Positions 33,534 to 42,958 are shown, counted from the stretch's first letter. The stretch is DNA of 64,000 bases from Bacteroidales bacterium (GCA_022865305.1 JALHSP010000026.1:186001-250000), one strand, 5' to 3'. Numbers and translations: made by a program. The notes: generated by a model not told the origin, from the letters alone.

Positions 33534-35612
33534 CTATTGAATTCTTCTGGTAATTGTATATTGACCGGTTATTTTATAATCGTTAGTTTCCAGAAGAAGA
33601 GGGTATTGTACCAGATCCTGATCTTTAATGTCTGTTGATAAATAGTGTGAATTGCTTGCTTCACCCATATAATCATCTCCATCTTTTGTCCCATCGTCAG
33701 CCTCATAGCCGGTTGTGTAAAAGGAATAAAGATATCCAGGTATAAGATTTACATAATTCTTTGATTGATTGATATTATAAATATTTCCTGGTTCACCATC
33801 CTTATTGAAATTAAATTCCCAACTTCCGTTTGCGGTAACAGAAGTACGAATTTTAATTCTGTATTCATCCGTTTCATATGGCCAATCGTCTTTATTTGAT
33901 TTTGATTCAAAAGTTGAGTAGATAACATTTAAATCATAGACATACCTCTTTACAGGCAGAGTTGCACTGTATATTTGATTTCCTTCATTTTCCTCCGTAA
34001 CCGATCGATTTATATCCACATTTACCGTAAAGGTATAATTTCCGGGGTTTTGAACTGTAAATGTTCTTGAAGTTACTACTGCTACATTACTGGATATGGC
34101 AGAAGCAACAACTCCCACAGGTACATTAATATCTATAGGTGCTAAGGCAGGCGATGAGGTAATCTGAATTTTAAAGTCATTCTTTATTTCTTCAGGATGA
34201 CTGAATCCGAGTTTAACATTAAGTGAAGTACTGCGTCCTGCAACAGCATAGGGCTCTGTCCATGAGATCTCCATCGGAAAAATGTCGGGTAGCGGAGCAG
34301 GTGGAACAGGGTATACTATGGTAAGTAATTGTGGACTCACAATTTCAGTTTTATTATCTAATGCAACAATACCATAATCACCTTCAGGCAGCTGATATCT
34401 TGTAGTAAAGAAATCATTAATTCTTCCCAGTAAAAATTCTGATTGAGCAACCCCAAATTCTCTCACTGCAATATCCTTTTTGGCGTTTTGTATTTCGGAA
34501 ATATTAGCATGCACAGCAATGTTTTGCGGAATGGCAGTATGCGCAACAGGCTCAATATTAATAGGGTGCATAATAACTTGCGGATATGTAACCTGCGGAT
34601 GCATTTTTTCATTCACACTTTTTGCAAATCGTTTATACTGAGCTGAATTTACTATTGCCTGACCTGACACACCCATAAATTTACTGAATTCGGCAAACAC
34701 AGGAGGCCCCCATGTTTTAAAGTTGCCTAATACAATTCGATTCTGGGATTTAACAATTATATTTTCTGGTGGGAAATTGTATTTTACCTGATCTCCGATT
34801 TTAAGAACAACTTTCAAAGTATCGATCTTATTAAGATGTTTTCCATACAGAAAAATTTTATCATTAGTACCGAAAGTAAAAGTTTCAGGGTAGACACTTG
34901 TTACTTTAGGCAAGACTTCAGTGCCTTCATATTTTATGCCCAGGTTAAAACCTGCAATTATATTTCCTCTGATCCTGTTAGAAAAAATTATAGTTAAGAA
35001 GAAAGCGAGGTATATAACCATAAACGATAAGCCTATTCCTCTTAAGAGTGTCAAGGTCCTCTTCTTACGGAATAATAAGAAAATAAAAATAATTAAGCCA
35101 ATCGCGAGCAATATAATCGAACAGATAATTACTGCAGAATTTACAGTTTTATCTACCAGCACAAATACATTACCAAAAGTGAGAACAATAATATCCTCAA
35201 CGCTTGAACTGATGAGGTTAATATTCTCCTGAATCTCGGATGATAACTGATTCATTAACATTGGCAAAGACTCATCGAGTATTCCTGTTTTAATCTGGTC
35301 TAACAATTGTGAAATGTTGCGAAATGCATTATCAACTGTACCATTTACTTCGTCAAAAAGAAAACCGCCACTATTTTGTATGGTAGTTTCAATCACCTCA
35401 GCGAGCTTATCCAAACGTTCGTCGATTAAGTTTCCGACTTCTCGCGATAGTTCACCAGTTTCAACTTTGGTATCAATCTGCTGGACAATTGAATTTATGT
35501 TCTCAAGCAGATTATTTGCGGTTTGTGTCAGGTCTTTTAAACGTGACACTAAACCACATCCATTCAGTAAAAGAAAACTGACAAGGATGCATAGGATTGC
35601 ATTTTTTTTCAT
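33534..35612 (-). CDS. Large lipoprotein with membrane hairpin and IPT/TIG-like domain
   Basis: 692 residues from the ATG at 35612, which starts a lipoprotein signal (AILCILVSFLLLNGCG); a frame to 35675 adds 21 residues with no signal. Residues ~25-150 are a helical coiled region (TQTANNLLENINSIVQQIDT). Two membrane helices follow near 160-225 (AVIICSIILLAIGLIIFIFL, GIGLSFMVIYLAFFLTIIF), unusual for a lipoprotein. Then an IPT/TIG-like strand set (KVTSVYPETFTFGTNDKIFL), and a C-terminal CARDB-like beta domain (ISWTEPYAVAGRSTSLNVKL). It has its own promoter but lies directly downstream of the CHAT/MBL operon in the same direction. Function unknown; a link to that operon is only positional. Confidence 0.7.
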   Translation of the reverse strand: MKKNAILCILVSFLLLNGCGLVSRLKDLTQTANNLLENINSIVQQIDTKVETGELSREVGNLIDERLDKLAEVIETTIQNSGGFLFDEVNGTVDNAFRNISQLLDQIKTGILDESLPMLMNQLSSEIQENINLISSSVEDIIVLTFGNVFVLVDKTVNSAVIICSIILLAIGLIIFIFLLFRKKRTLTLLRGIGLSFMVIYLAFFLTIIFSNRIRGNIIAGFNLGIKYEGTEVLPKVTSVYPETFTFGTNDKIFLYGKHLNKIDTLKVVLKIGDQVKYNFPPENIIVKSQNRIVLGNFKTWGPPVFAEFSKFMGVSGQAIVNSAQYKRFAKSVNEKMHPQVTYPQVIMHPINIEPVAHTAIPQNIAVHANISEIQNAKKDIAVREFGVAQSEFLLGRINDFFTTRYQLPEGDYGIVALDNKTEIVSPQLLTIVYPVPPAPLPDIFPMEISWTEPYAVAGRSTSLNVKLGFSHPEEIKNDFKIQITSSPALAPIDINVPVGVVASAISSNVAVVTSRTFTVQNPGNYTFTVNVDINRSVTEENEGNQIYSATLPVKRYVYDLNVIYSTFESKSNKDDWPYETDEYRIKIRTSVTANGSWEFNFNKDGEPGNIYNINQSKNYVNLIPGYLYSFYTTGYEADDGTKDGDDYMGEASNSHYLSTDIKDQDLVQYPLLLETNDYKITGQYTITRRIQ

Positions 35613-35653
35613 AGCTAAATTGGTTTTTTTTATTACTAGAACATTGACAAAAC

Positions 35654-35686
35654 CAAAGTTACGAGATAAATACAATACAAGTCAAA
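35654..35686 (-). promoter_or_regulatory. Promoter of the large lipoprotein gene
   Basis: Minus strand TTTG (35686-35683), 21 nt, TAACTTTG (35661-35654), an exact Bacteroidetes pattern. Transcription would start about 35 nt before the ATG at 35612. Confidence 0.65.
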
Positions 35687-35719
35687 TTTATTTTTACTAC
35701 ACAGCCAGATCCTCCCTTT

Positions 35720-35822
35720 TTGAGAGTTCTGGTGTCTTAACCCGCTTGCGGGACCGTTTCGCCCTTTGGGCGGTTTTTCTTTGGTTCTTTCTTTGGCCGA
35801 ACAAAGAAAAATCAAGCAAAGA
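35720..35822. repeat. CCCGC/CGCCC hairpin element
   Basis: Two hairpins, cccgcttgcggg and cgccctttgggcg followed by gtttttct, then tttctttggttctttctttgg and cgaacaaagaaa. The CGAACAAAGAAA end is shared with the repeats at 14370 and 40662. It lies between the CHAT/MBL operon and the large lipoprotein gene. On the plus strand the second hairpin looks like a terminator. Confidence 0.65.
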
Positions 35823-35829
35823 ACATATA

Positions 35830-36933
35830 TTAAAGTTCAACAATTATTCCTTCTTTTCCTCCAGGTGGATATTTTGCTGTAAATCCCTTTTTACTCCCTG
35901 CCGGAGCTGCCGACCAGATCGAATTGAACTTTGTTTTATAATTGAACCACAGTACAGGCTTTTGAACAGACCACTTAATTACAGCGTCAACTGCCGATTT
36001 ATTAGGATGATTATGCAATTCCCCGTTTGTACTGAAAAGAAAATGCTTTGAATCGATTAAATCCATCAGATCCTTTGAAATATTATTCCGGCTTCCATGA
36101 TGCGAAACCTTTACTGCATCTGCTTTTAACCTTTTTCCACTATTCCCTGTGAGTTTCCTTATAGAGTTACAGATAACCTTATGGTGAGCATCTCCGAGAA
36201 AAAGACAGCTTTTGCCACCAAACTCTGCGAGAAAAGCAATGCTGGTACCATTAGAAACGGATTGATCTGTGCTGAGCTGTTTTTTAAGTTTCTGTTCAAA
36301 ATCACTTTCACCACCCAGTACACCCTGAGAAACATGATATTTTGTTGAGGCTACAAGCTGTTTCCACGCTTTCTCAAGATCGCCGGGATCCAATCCGAAT
36401 TTTTCAACATCTGCCTCCCACTTTCCTGCCATATCTGATAATTTTTCCGGATCTGGTGAGAGTAAAGTAAGCTTCATGCCATCCTTCAGTTCTTTTACTG
36501 GCAATGGTCTGTTTTTTCCCGCCATTACCGCTTTTCTGTCGAAAGCTTTGTTCCACTCATTGAATGCCCTGCGGCTTATAAGAGCACTTAGGAAATCCCC
36601 TTCTCGGCCACCAAGCATTTCAGATTTCCTGAGATGACGCCACCCGTTAAACCAGATATCAACTGGCATAAAAGGCCATCGTGTACGATCATCGGCAAAG
36701 AGCCGGATAATACCTTCAATATGGTCTGTGTCCACATGTGTAATAACAACAAGCTCAACACGTTTATCATCATCAGGAAGACTTTTCAATTTTTTCTCCA
36801 CAGCAGGAAAAGCATTAATCGGTCCCCCATCTACAAGGATATGCCGGGTTCTTGATTCAGTACCATATTCAATCCATAAAGCGTCACCTTGAATGGCAGG
36901 TAACATCTCAATTCTGAAAAATGATTTTGCCAT
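35830..36933 (-). CDS. ComEC-like metallo-beta-lactamase-fold hydrolase
   Basis: 367 residues. The MBL metal site is clear: VVITHVDTDHIEG gives H66-x-D68-x-D70-H71. A later LFLGDAHHK supplies Asp248 and KVSHHGSRN supplies His278/279, the pattern of ComEC/Rec2-type MBL domains. Substrates in that class are nucleic acids or phosphoesters. There is no membrane segment, unlike ComEC itself, so it is a free cytosolic enzyme. The gene starts 5 nt after the CHAT gene's stop and is the last of the three-gene operon. It probably acts with the CHAT protease; which comes first in the signal is not known. Confidence 0.85.
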   Translation of the reverse strand: MAKSFFRIEMLPAIQGDALWIEYGTESRTRHILVDGGPINAFPAVEKKLKSLPDDDKRVELVVITHVDTDHIEGIIRLFADDRTRWPFMPVDIWFNGWRHLRKSEMLGGREGDFLSALISRRAFNEWNKAFDRKAVMAGKNRPLPVKELKDGMKLTLLSPDPEKLSDMAGKWEADVEKFGLDPGDLEKAWKQLVASTKYHVSQGVLGGESDFEQKLKKQLSTDQSVSNGTSIAFLAEFGGKSCLFLGDAHHKVICNSIRKLTGNSGKRLKADAVKVSHHGSRNNISKDLMDLIDSKHFLFSTNGELHNHPNKSAVDAVIKWSVQKPVLWFNYKTKFNSIWSAAPAGSKKGFTAKYPPGGKEGIIVEL

Positions 36934-36938
36934 TATTT

Positions 36939-39878
36939 TTATTTTGTAGTAAGTTTCCAGTCTGCATCACCAAAAGCAACAATACATAAAGCCATAAGAG
37001 GCCCTTCAATAATTGCCTTTTGTTTAATCGCTCGTATTATTTCACCAATACGTTCATATTTATCGGTTTCGCTTATAAGACCCTCGATAAGTTGTTCAGC
37101 AACGTCAGTGGCATGGTCCACAAAGACTTTTGCAATGGTACTGATAACAAGTGCTGCACCACCTCTCCTGAACCAGCTCACATAACTTCCGTAATCAAGC
37201 GAAGTTCCGGCAGTGTCACATCCGATAAGTGCAACGAGCGGAAAAGTAGGTTCGTCTTCCGGATGAACATAATCTGGAGTGATCTGTCCGCTAAGGATAG
37301 ATTTTCCGCCTATTTCGAGTGAAGCATCAGATTTACTTCCTTCAGTATGTGGCAGGGCAAGGAGAATTCGCGGTTTTATGGTTTTAACAGTATCTTTCCA
37401 TTGATCCCAATTCTTTACTTCCTGAGGTGGTAAACCCAAATGGGAAGTACAGGATTGTATTACCTGTTCAAATCTGGCTTTTTTGACTTTTGTACTTGCA
37501 GCCACCAGGGCAGATCCTTCCAGATCCAGAAAGCCCCGAAGTGTTGTTGGTTCTGTTTGAAGATAATGACCACTTTCAGACTGTTTTAACTGTTTTGGAG
37601 TCATATGACGTTCAATTACTTTCGTCACTCCCCAGAAACCTATAGGACATACATATTTAACTGTCTGATATTTACATTTTTTACTGCAATTGCCAACTTC
37701 CAGGCAGGTTCCATCAATTAATTTATTTATTTCAGCTAGCCTTTTTCCTTTTTCCGGTATCTTTTGCAAGGTCTCCATAGGGGGACAAAGTTTTGCATCG
37801 TTATTGGGAGCAACTGCGTTATATATAAACTCCAGAGGAATGAGATCATCTGCCTGGGTGCTTACTACCTGGATATATTCTACTTTTTCAAATGAAGTTT
37901 CATTTCCGGAATTCTTAATATAATCCTCAACAATTAAACCGTAAAGTGAACGTCCGATTTGTGCAAGTTTTACCAGCATCTGCACATTTTCTTTAATCTC
38001 CAGTCCTCCATGATAGTCACGTGGAGACATGGCGATATTAGATAATTCGGTATTTAAGTCCCCGATTATCTCATTAGAGTCAGGGATATCAGCTACCCAT
38101 TCATGATTGGCTGAAATAGCCGTAATCCATGAACGGTTATGCGAAGTCCTGTTATGTACCAGAGCAAGATCGAACTGCCGGCGTTCACCAAGATCCACGA
38201 TATTTGACCTTACTGACAGGATATCGTCAAAAGATATGACGTCATTTTCATTTAATTTTTCTGAATCCTTTACTACTCTTCCTTTGAGCAGGGCTGTCTG
38301 AAGAATCCGGCCTCTGTGAATAACTGTGATCCTGCCTTCAAATACCGGTTTCTTACCAGGAATTATCTGAAATTCACATTCAGTGCTTGGTCCATTTTTA
38401 GGAAGCTTAATAGGTTTTCGCAAAGGCTTATCAATATGATCTGGTTCAGAGAGAACAACACTCAAACACCATTCATCCCTATCCTTTGGCAGCTTCTCAG
38501 TAGAAAATTCAGTACCTAAAGATCCCCATTTTTTATCAGGTTGACCGATTCGTATCCGAATTATAGTTGAAATACCTTTAAAGAAAGCCCTTTCCTCCTC
38601 GACTAATTTTCCATCCTTCGTTATATATACCTGCTTTTGCAGAAATCGCTTTATCTGTTTTTTATCAATAGACTCACATTCAGAAGTTTCTATTGCTTTG
38701 CCCATCTTTGCCATTCCTGTAGCTCCTGTATCTTCACGCTCGAATATTATTGCCTTCTTAAATTCCCGGAGCTTTTTAGCTGCAAAGTCGGGGCGTATAA
38801 AATCATCCTTCCCGATTTCCTTCGTCGGGATACCCATCCTTTCAAAAGAATCTGATTTCATTTCAAGATGGGCTCCTTTTGGCAGGCTTTCCAGCCTTTT
38901 GTACATTTTTTCAAGCAAATGTTCAATCTGGAAAGAAGCCAGATCTTTACTCAGGCAGATAACCGGATCACAATGATAGCTTTTCGTAAAAGCTTCGAAA
39001 ATAGCCACATCAAGAGGTTGATTATGTGAAAGGTTTTCAACAAGGCGATTAATTGCCCGTGCCATACTCTCATCCTTTACATTGGGATTAACGATGACAA
39101 AACCGTTGGCATGACTCTCTGCAATGATATTGAAAAGTCGGTTGTACAAAGGTTTAAGGTCATCCTCAAACGATCCGTGAATAATTATCAGATTAGTTTT
39201 ATGTGGAACGGGAGAATCCAGCATCATTTTCAGCAACTGTGTGGTATTCCCGTTGAATATCAGAAGGTCGCAATTGTCATTCTCCCGATCAATGCAGACG
39301 ATTTGCGTAAGTTCGCTGGAAGGCCAGTAGAAAAATGCATTCCTCACATCTTTCTCAGCCTTGTTTCCGGGGAAATATCCTAAACGAAGAGGCCATTTCA
39401 CCTGCGGGAGCACCTTATCTGTATTGAGGTCAATATGAACGGCTTTTATTGAGGGGCTGGCATTCTGAAATAATCTGAACCAGGGACTTACCATTTCTTT
39501 AATTGGAAAATCGAGGATTTTTATTTGCAGAACAAGATCAGGTTCGTTGATCAGACTTCCCCATGCATTTGATACACTTAATGGATCCAGATCAGCCAGA
39601 AATACGTCATCCCTGCCTATTCTGACTGTTGAATTCTTTTCAGGAAATCTCCAATGAAGGAAATAATCTTTCTCTTTAGGTTTCCATTTATTTTTATTGT
39701 TAATCCCCATTGAGTATCTGATAATTTCCCGGACGATATCCTGAAGACTCCCGGGTGATTTATACCTTTTTTTTGAAAGAGCATCTGACTCAAAGATACC
39801 CAGAACCATAAAAGAATTTGCAAACTGTTTATCATCCAGTTTCTTTCCCCATTTTTGCCAAAATTCAAATTTATTCAT
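36939..39878 (-). CDS. Large protein with C-terminal CHAT (caspase-like) protease domain
   Basis: 979 residues. The C-terminal part (~590-979) fits the CHAT family: a DLIPLEFIYNA segment (like the usual LPxELLY), a catalytic His in LLALPHTEG (H844), and a catalytic Cys in LVALIGCDTAG (C887) followed by RRGGAALVISTIAKV and EIIRAIKQKA. A zinc-like four-Cys set (C725, C731, C735, C744) lies inside this domain. Residues 430-560 look like a beta-sandwich. Residues 140-330 (IIIHGSFEDDL ... GFVIVNPNV) could be a degenerate, Cys-less second CHAT-like copy. No TPR repeats are evident. The role, as an effector that cleaves other proteins in cell suicide or defence, is inferred from CHAT relatives. Confidence 0.78.
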   Translation of the reverse strand: MNKFEFWQKWGKKLDDKQFANSFMVLGIFESDALSKKRYKSPGSLQDIVREIIRYSMGINNKNKWKPKEKDYFLHWRFPEKNSTVRIGRDDVFLADLDPLSVSNAWGSLINEPDLVLQIKILDFPIKEMVSPWFRLFQNASPSIKAVHIDLNTDKVLPQVKWPLRLGYFPGNKAEKDVRNAFFYWPSSELTQIVCIDRENDNCDLLIFNGNTTQLLKMMLDSPVPHKTNLIIIHGSFEDDLKPLYNRLFNIIAESHANGFVIVNPNVKDESMARAINRLVENLSHNQPLDVAIFEAFTKSYHCDPVICLSKDLASFQIEHLLEKMYKRLESLPKGAHLEMKSDSFERMGIPTKEIGKDDFIRPDFAAKKLREFKKAIIFEREDTGATGMAKMGKAIETSECESIDKKQIKRFLQKQVYITKDGKLVEEERAFFKGISTIIRIRIGQPDKKWGSLGTEFSTEKLPKDRDEWCLSVVLSEPDHIDKPLRKPIKLPKNGPSTECEFQIIPGKKPVFEGRITVIHRGRILQTALLKGRVVKDSEKLNENDVISFDDILSVRSNIVDLGERRQFDLALVHNRTSHNRSWITAISANHEWVADIPDSNEIIGDLNTELSNIAMSPRDYHGGLEIKENVQMLVKLAQIGRSLYGLIVEDYIKNSGNETSFEKVEYIQVVSTQADDLIPLEFIYNAVAPNNDAKLCPPMETLQKIPEKGKRLAEINKLIDGTCLEVGNCSKKCKYQTVKYVCPIGFWGVTKVIERHMTPKQLKQSESGHYLQTEPTTLRGFLDLEGSALVAASTKVKKARFEQVIQSCTSHLGLPPQEVKNWDQWKDTVKTIKPRILLALPHTEGSKSDASLEIGGKSILSGQITPDYVHPEDEPTFPLVALIGCDTAGTSLDYGSYVSWFRRGGAALVISTIAKVFVDHATDVAEQLIEGLISETDKYERIGEIIRAIKQKAIIEGPLMALCIVAFGDADWKLTTK

Positions 39879-39928
39879 AACGATCCCCTCCCTGATTTAT
39901 TAGTATTTTATGAACTGAATAACATCAG

Positions 39929-40432
39929 TTATTTCGAAAGCAAAACAAAGCCTGCCAGCAGAGCTATTAATGGCATTAAATAAACGATCAGGCAGATAAT
40001 CATATCTCTCCAGTAACCTGTCCCATTTAAAGACCTGGGATCGATATCGGTAGTAGTTCCTGAGATTTGAAGGACTTCGTCAAAAACTCCGGCAACAGCT
40101 GATTTGGCTTTACTAATATCAAGTATAGTTTTATACAATTTATTAAGTGCTTTAATTACTCTGTACTTTCTTCTGACATAATTAGAGTCGACTACCAGTG
40201 CACCCAGCGTAATAACAATGGCTAAAATTGCCATAAGATTCAATAGCTGGTTGAAGTTACTGATACACCCTTTATCAATGATTGATTTAATCAGCAGCCC
40301 CCATATTGCAAAGAAAACAGTCAGGAATCCTGTCCTTAATGCCCAGATCATTTTATCATACTCATGAATTGCCTGATTTTTTCCATCCATTTCAAACAAG
40401 ATGGTTTTTTGCAGTAATGTTTCATTTTCCAT
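39929..40432 (-). CDS. Small three-helix membrane protein, first gene of CHAT operon
   Basis: 167 residues. Three hydrophobic segments are predicted (around 31-50, 64-83, 144-165: GFLTVFFAIWGLLIKSII, NLMAILAIVITLGALVV, MIICLIVYLMPLIALLAGFV). A charged helix of about 55 residues (RRKYRVIKALNKLYKTILDI) separates the second and third. The layout resembles small SLATT-like membrane components of conflict systems, but I cannot assign it to a family. It is 50 nt upstream of the CHAT gene under the same promoter. It could be the sensor, or a pore opened or cut by the protease. Confidence 0.65.
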   Translation of the reverse strand: MENETLLQKTILFEMDGKNQAIHEYDKMIWALRTGFLTVFFAIWGLLIKSIIDKGCISNFNQLLNLMAILAIVITLGALVVDSNYVRRKYRVIKALNKLYKTILDISKAKSAVAGVFDEVLQISGTTTDIDPRSLNGTGYWRDMIICLIVYLMPLIALLAGFVLLSK

Positions 40433-40540
40433 AATGGTTAATTGTTTTAATTAAGGAATATTCAACAATATATCAATAATGATAATATTGAGACTCAACT
40501 CCATATATATAGAATTTTCTGACCTGACTTTCCTGGTTAT

Positions 40541-40572
40541 CAAAGTTAAACCACTATTACAGGAAAAGCAAA
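40541..40572 (-). promoter_or_regulatory. Promoter of the membrane protein-CHAT-MBL operon
   Basis: Minus strand TTTG (40572-40569), 20 nt, TAACTTTG (40548-40541). This is an exact match to the Bacteroidetes housekeeping pattern. The predicted leader is about 100 nt and holds TATATATATGG and an inverted-looking AT segment, leaving room for control. Confidence 0.65.
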
Positions 40573-40661
40573 AAAATATTTAGTCCGGATGGTTTGCTCG
40601 CCTGAAGAATATGTTACTTTCTTTTAGCGTTAAAAGAAAGTAAAGAAAAAGATTTTAATAA

Positions 40662-40734
40662 ACTTTTTTGTATCAAGACAAAGAAAGTGACTGGGGTTTG
40701 GGGCAACGCCCCATTCTTAAGACGAACAAAGAAA
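40662..40734 (+). repeat. 72-bp dispersed repeat, copy 2
   Basis: Nearly identical to 14370-14441, with the same tggggcaacgcccca hairpin and the same gacgaacaaagaaa end. It lies between the CHAT operon promoter and the FMN reductase gene. About 350 bp here (40433-40782) has no gene: an AT-rich leader, the promoter, and this repeat. Confidence 0.85.
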
Positions 40735-40782
40735 AAACGAAAAAGACTTTAAGACGCTGCGCAGCGAATGAGAGATCACTGT

Positions 40783-41343
40783 CTATTCCATCATTCTTTT
40801 TTTCGCCTCAATACACCAGAATAGTTCTTTAATGAAATTTGCTGTTCGTTTATCAAGAGCGGCTTTGTCAACCGGATTCCCATTATCATCAAATGTCTCC
40901 CTGACCCTGGGAACGGGGAACATGGCAGTAACTGTCCAGGCCCGCATCTTCCAGAGTGTGAACTGCAATGATGTGATCACCTGGGCTCCGCCGAAATTAC
41001 CATCTGATACTGTCGAAATAGCAACGGGTCTGTGATACCACGCGTCATATAACAGGTCAATAACATTTTTCAGACTGGCAGGATAACCTCCATTATATTC
41101 CGGTGTAACAATAATAACACCGTCAGCATTTTTAATCTTCTCTGCAAAATCAAGCGCTGCATCGGGTGGATCCTTTTGTAAACGCAGCCTTTCATTAAAC
41201 AACGGGAAATTGTATTTATTCAGATCCAGCATCTCAACTGTTGCAAGTTTATTTTCTTCCAGATAGTTTTTGAAATACAAAGCCACCCTGTGACTGTTCC
41301 TTCCTGTCCTGACACTGGATGATATAATGGCAATCTGCGGCAT
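40783..41343 (-). CDS. NADPH-dependent FMN reductase family protein
   Basis: 186 residues, the normal length for this flavodoxin-like fold. The FMN phosphate loop is ISSSVRTGRNSHRVA at the N-terminus. The second flavin-binding loop is VTPEYNGGYPASLKNVIDLL, the family signature, followed by SDGNFGGAQ. It is a cytosolic flavin or quinone/azo reductase. It is a lone gene; the coding strand runs away from the CHAT operon's promoter region. Confidence 0.92.
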   Translation of the reverse strand: MPQIAIISSSVRTGRNSHRVALYFKNYLEENKLATVEMLDLNKYNFPLFNERLRLQKDPPDAALDFAEKIKNADGVIIVTPEYNGGYPASLKNVIDLLYDAWYHRPVAISTVSDGNFGGAQVITSLQFTLWKMRAWTVTAMFPVPRVRETFDDNGNPVDKAALDKRTANFIKELFWCIEAKKRMME

Positions 41344-41424
41344 ATTACTGTATTATAAACTGATTTATCAAAAGTGGATTTATTACTGGTAAAGATACAA
41401 TAACTCAGGTTAATTAATCCATTC

Positions 41425-41522
41425 TGCAAAGGCACAAAGGCACAAAGGCAGAAGAGGTGATGGGGAGATGTCTGGCTCCCGTTGGTCGCTGTCATGCAAG
41501 TCATGCAAGTCATGCAAGACTC
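41425..41522. repeat. AAAGGCACAA and CATGCAAGT tandem repeats
   Basis: caaaggcacaaaggcacaaa (10-nt period) is followed by a gatggggagatg segment and then tcatgcaagtcatgcaagtc (10-nt period, 41493-41520), ending 10 bp before the helicase stop codon. Confidence 0.75.
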
Positions 41523-41530
41523 TTCCCGAC

Positions 41531-42772
41531 TTATCGTCTCCGCCCACGGTTATTGCGATTACGGCTTCCCGGCGGAACGTAACGCGGACGTTTATGATCT
41601 CTGCGTTGCCGTTCAGGCGGTTTAACGGGATTTTCGTCAATTAGCGGATAAGGATGATTATCAACGACCTGTATCTTTTTTGTGATCAGTTTTTCAATGT
41701 CCCTGAGATATTCTTTTTCATCTGCATCACAGAATGAGATTGCCGTTCCGTTTGCCCCGGCCCTTCCAGTCCTGCCTATCCTGTGTACATATGTTTCAGA
41801 GATATTGGGTATTTCATAGTTAATCACAAATTCAAGATCATCCACATCAAGGCCGCGGGCTGCAATATCAGTTGCTACCAGTACACGGGTTGTCTGAGCT
41901 TTGAAATTTGAAAGTGCACGCTGCCGGGTATTCTGTGCCTTGTTACCATGAATTGATTCGGCACTGATATTTTTCTTTTTCAGAGCTCTCACAACTTTAT
42001 CAGCACCATATTTAGTGCGGGTGAAAACAAGGGCTGTTTTTATCTTTTCATCCTTTAATAACTCAAGCAGGAGCGCATTCTTATTGCCCTTGTCTGTGAA
42101 GTAGACGAACTGTTTGACAATTTCGACTGTTGTTGCTGAGGGAGTAACCTCAACTTTTACAGGTTTGTATACTATTGACCCTGCGAGTTTTACTATCTCA
42201 GGCGGCATGGTAGCGGAGAAAAAAAGTGATTGTCTCTTATGAGGGAGAGCTGCAATGATTTTTCGTACATCATGAATGAATCCCATATCGAGCATCCTGT
42301 CTGCTTCGTCAAGGACAAAAATTTCAATATTTTTTAAAGAAATAAATCCCTGGTTCATAAGATCAAGCAGCCTGCCGGGTGTTGCCACAAGGATGTCTAC
42401 GCCATTTCGCAATGCAGCTGTCTGCGGATTCTGATGCACCCCTCCGAAAACTACTGTGCATGTTAATCCTGTATACCGGCCATAAGTTACAAAACTCTCC
42501 TTAATCTGTATTGCCAGTTCTCTGGTGGGTGTGACAATAAGGCTTCTTATTCTTCTCTTCCTGTCGAATGATCTGGTTTTACTCAGCAACTGAAGGATGG
42601 GTACTGCAAATGCAGCTGTTTTTCCCGTGCCTGTTTGTGCACAACCAATCAGATCGGTTCCCCTGAGGACGATTGGAATAGCTTGTATCTGGATTGGCGT
42701 AGGTATTTTGTATCCCTCTTCTTTTAATGATTTAAGAATGGGGTCAATAATGTTCAAAGATTCAAATTGCAT
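41531..42772 (-). CDS. rhlE: DEAD-box RNA helicase (RhlE-like)
   Basis: 413 residues. Q motif IPTPIQIQAIPIVLRG, motif I AQTGTGKTAAFA, PTRELA, DEAD box in VLDEADRMLDMGF, SAT, then the second RecA lobe with VLVATDIAARGLDVD and HRIGRTGRAG. The C-terminus is short, basic and Arg-rich (RRDHKRPRYVPPGSRNRNNR), a typical RNA-binding tail. It unwinds RNA in ribosome assembly or RNA decay. The Bacteroidota members of this family are often annotated rhlE; the exact orthology is not tested here. Confidence 0.93.
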   Translation of the reverse strand: MQFESLNIIDPILKSLKEEGYKIPTPIQIQAIPIVLRGTDLIGCAQTGTGKTAAFAVPILQLLSKTRSFDRKRRIRSLIVTPTRELAIQIKESFVTYGRYTGLTCTVVFGGVHQNPQTAALRNGVDILVATPGRLLDLMNQGFISLKNIEIFVLDEADRMLDMGFIHDVRKIIAALPHKRQSLFFSATMPPEIVKLAGSIVYKPVKVEVTPSATTVEIVKQFVYFTDKGNKNALLLELLKDEKIKTALVFTRTKYGADKVVRALKKKNISAESIHGNKAQNTRQRALSNFKAQTTRVLVATDIAARGLDVDDLEFVINYEIPNISETYVHRIGRTGRAGANGTAISFCDADEKEYLRDIEKLITKKIQVVDNHPYPLIDENPVKPPERQRRDHKRPRYVPPGSRNRNNRGRRR

Positions 42773-42958
42773 AAAATTGTTTGTAAAAGTATTGTGAAAT
42801 AAAAACTGCCGGTTAATGGCTGGGATTATTCCGTTATTAAAAGTGGGCGAAGGTACTAATTAATAACAAAGGCACAAAGGCTCAACGGTACAACGGCGTA
42901 AAGGCGTAAAGAAAGAAGAGGAGAGGGGGAGAAAAGGACAAAAGATAAAAGTAAAAAG

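Noticed and set aside
35740-35800. Terminator of the CHAT/MBL operon
   Set aside because: The hairpin with a T-run is on the plus strand, while the operon is on the minus strand; no T-run follows on that side.
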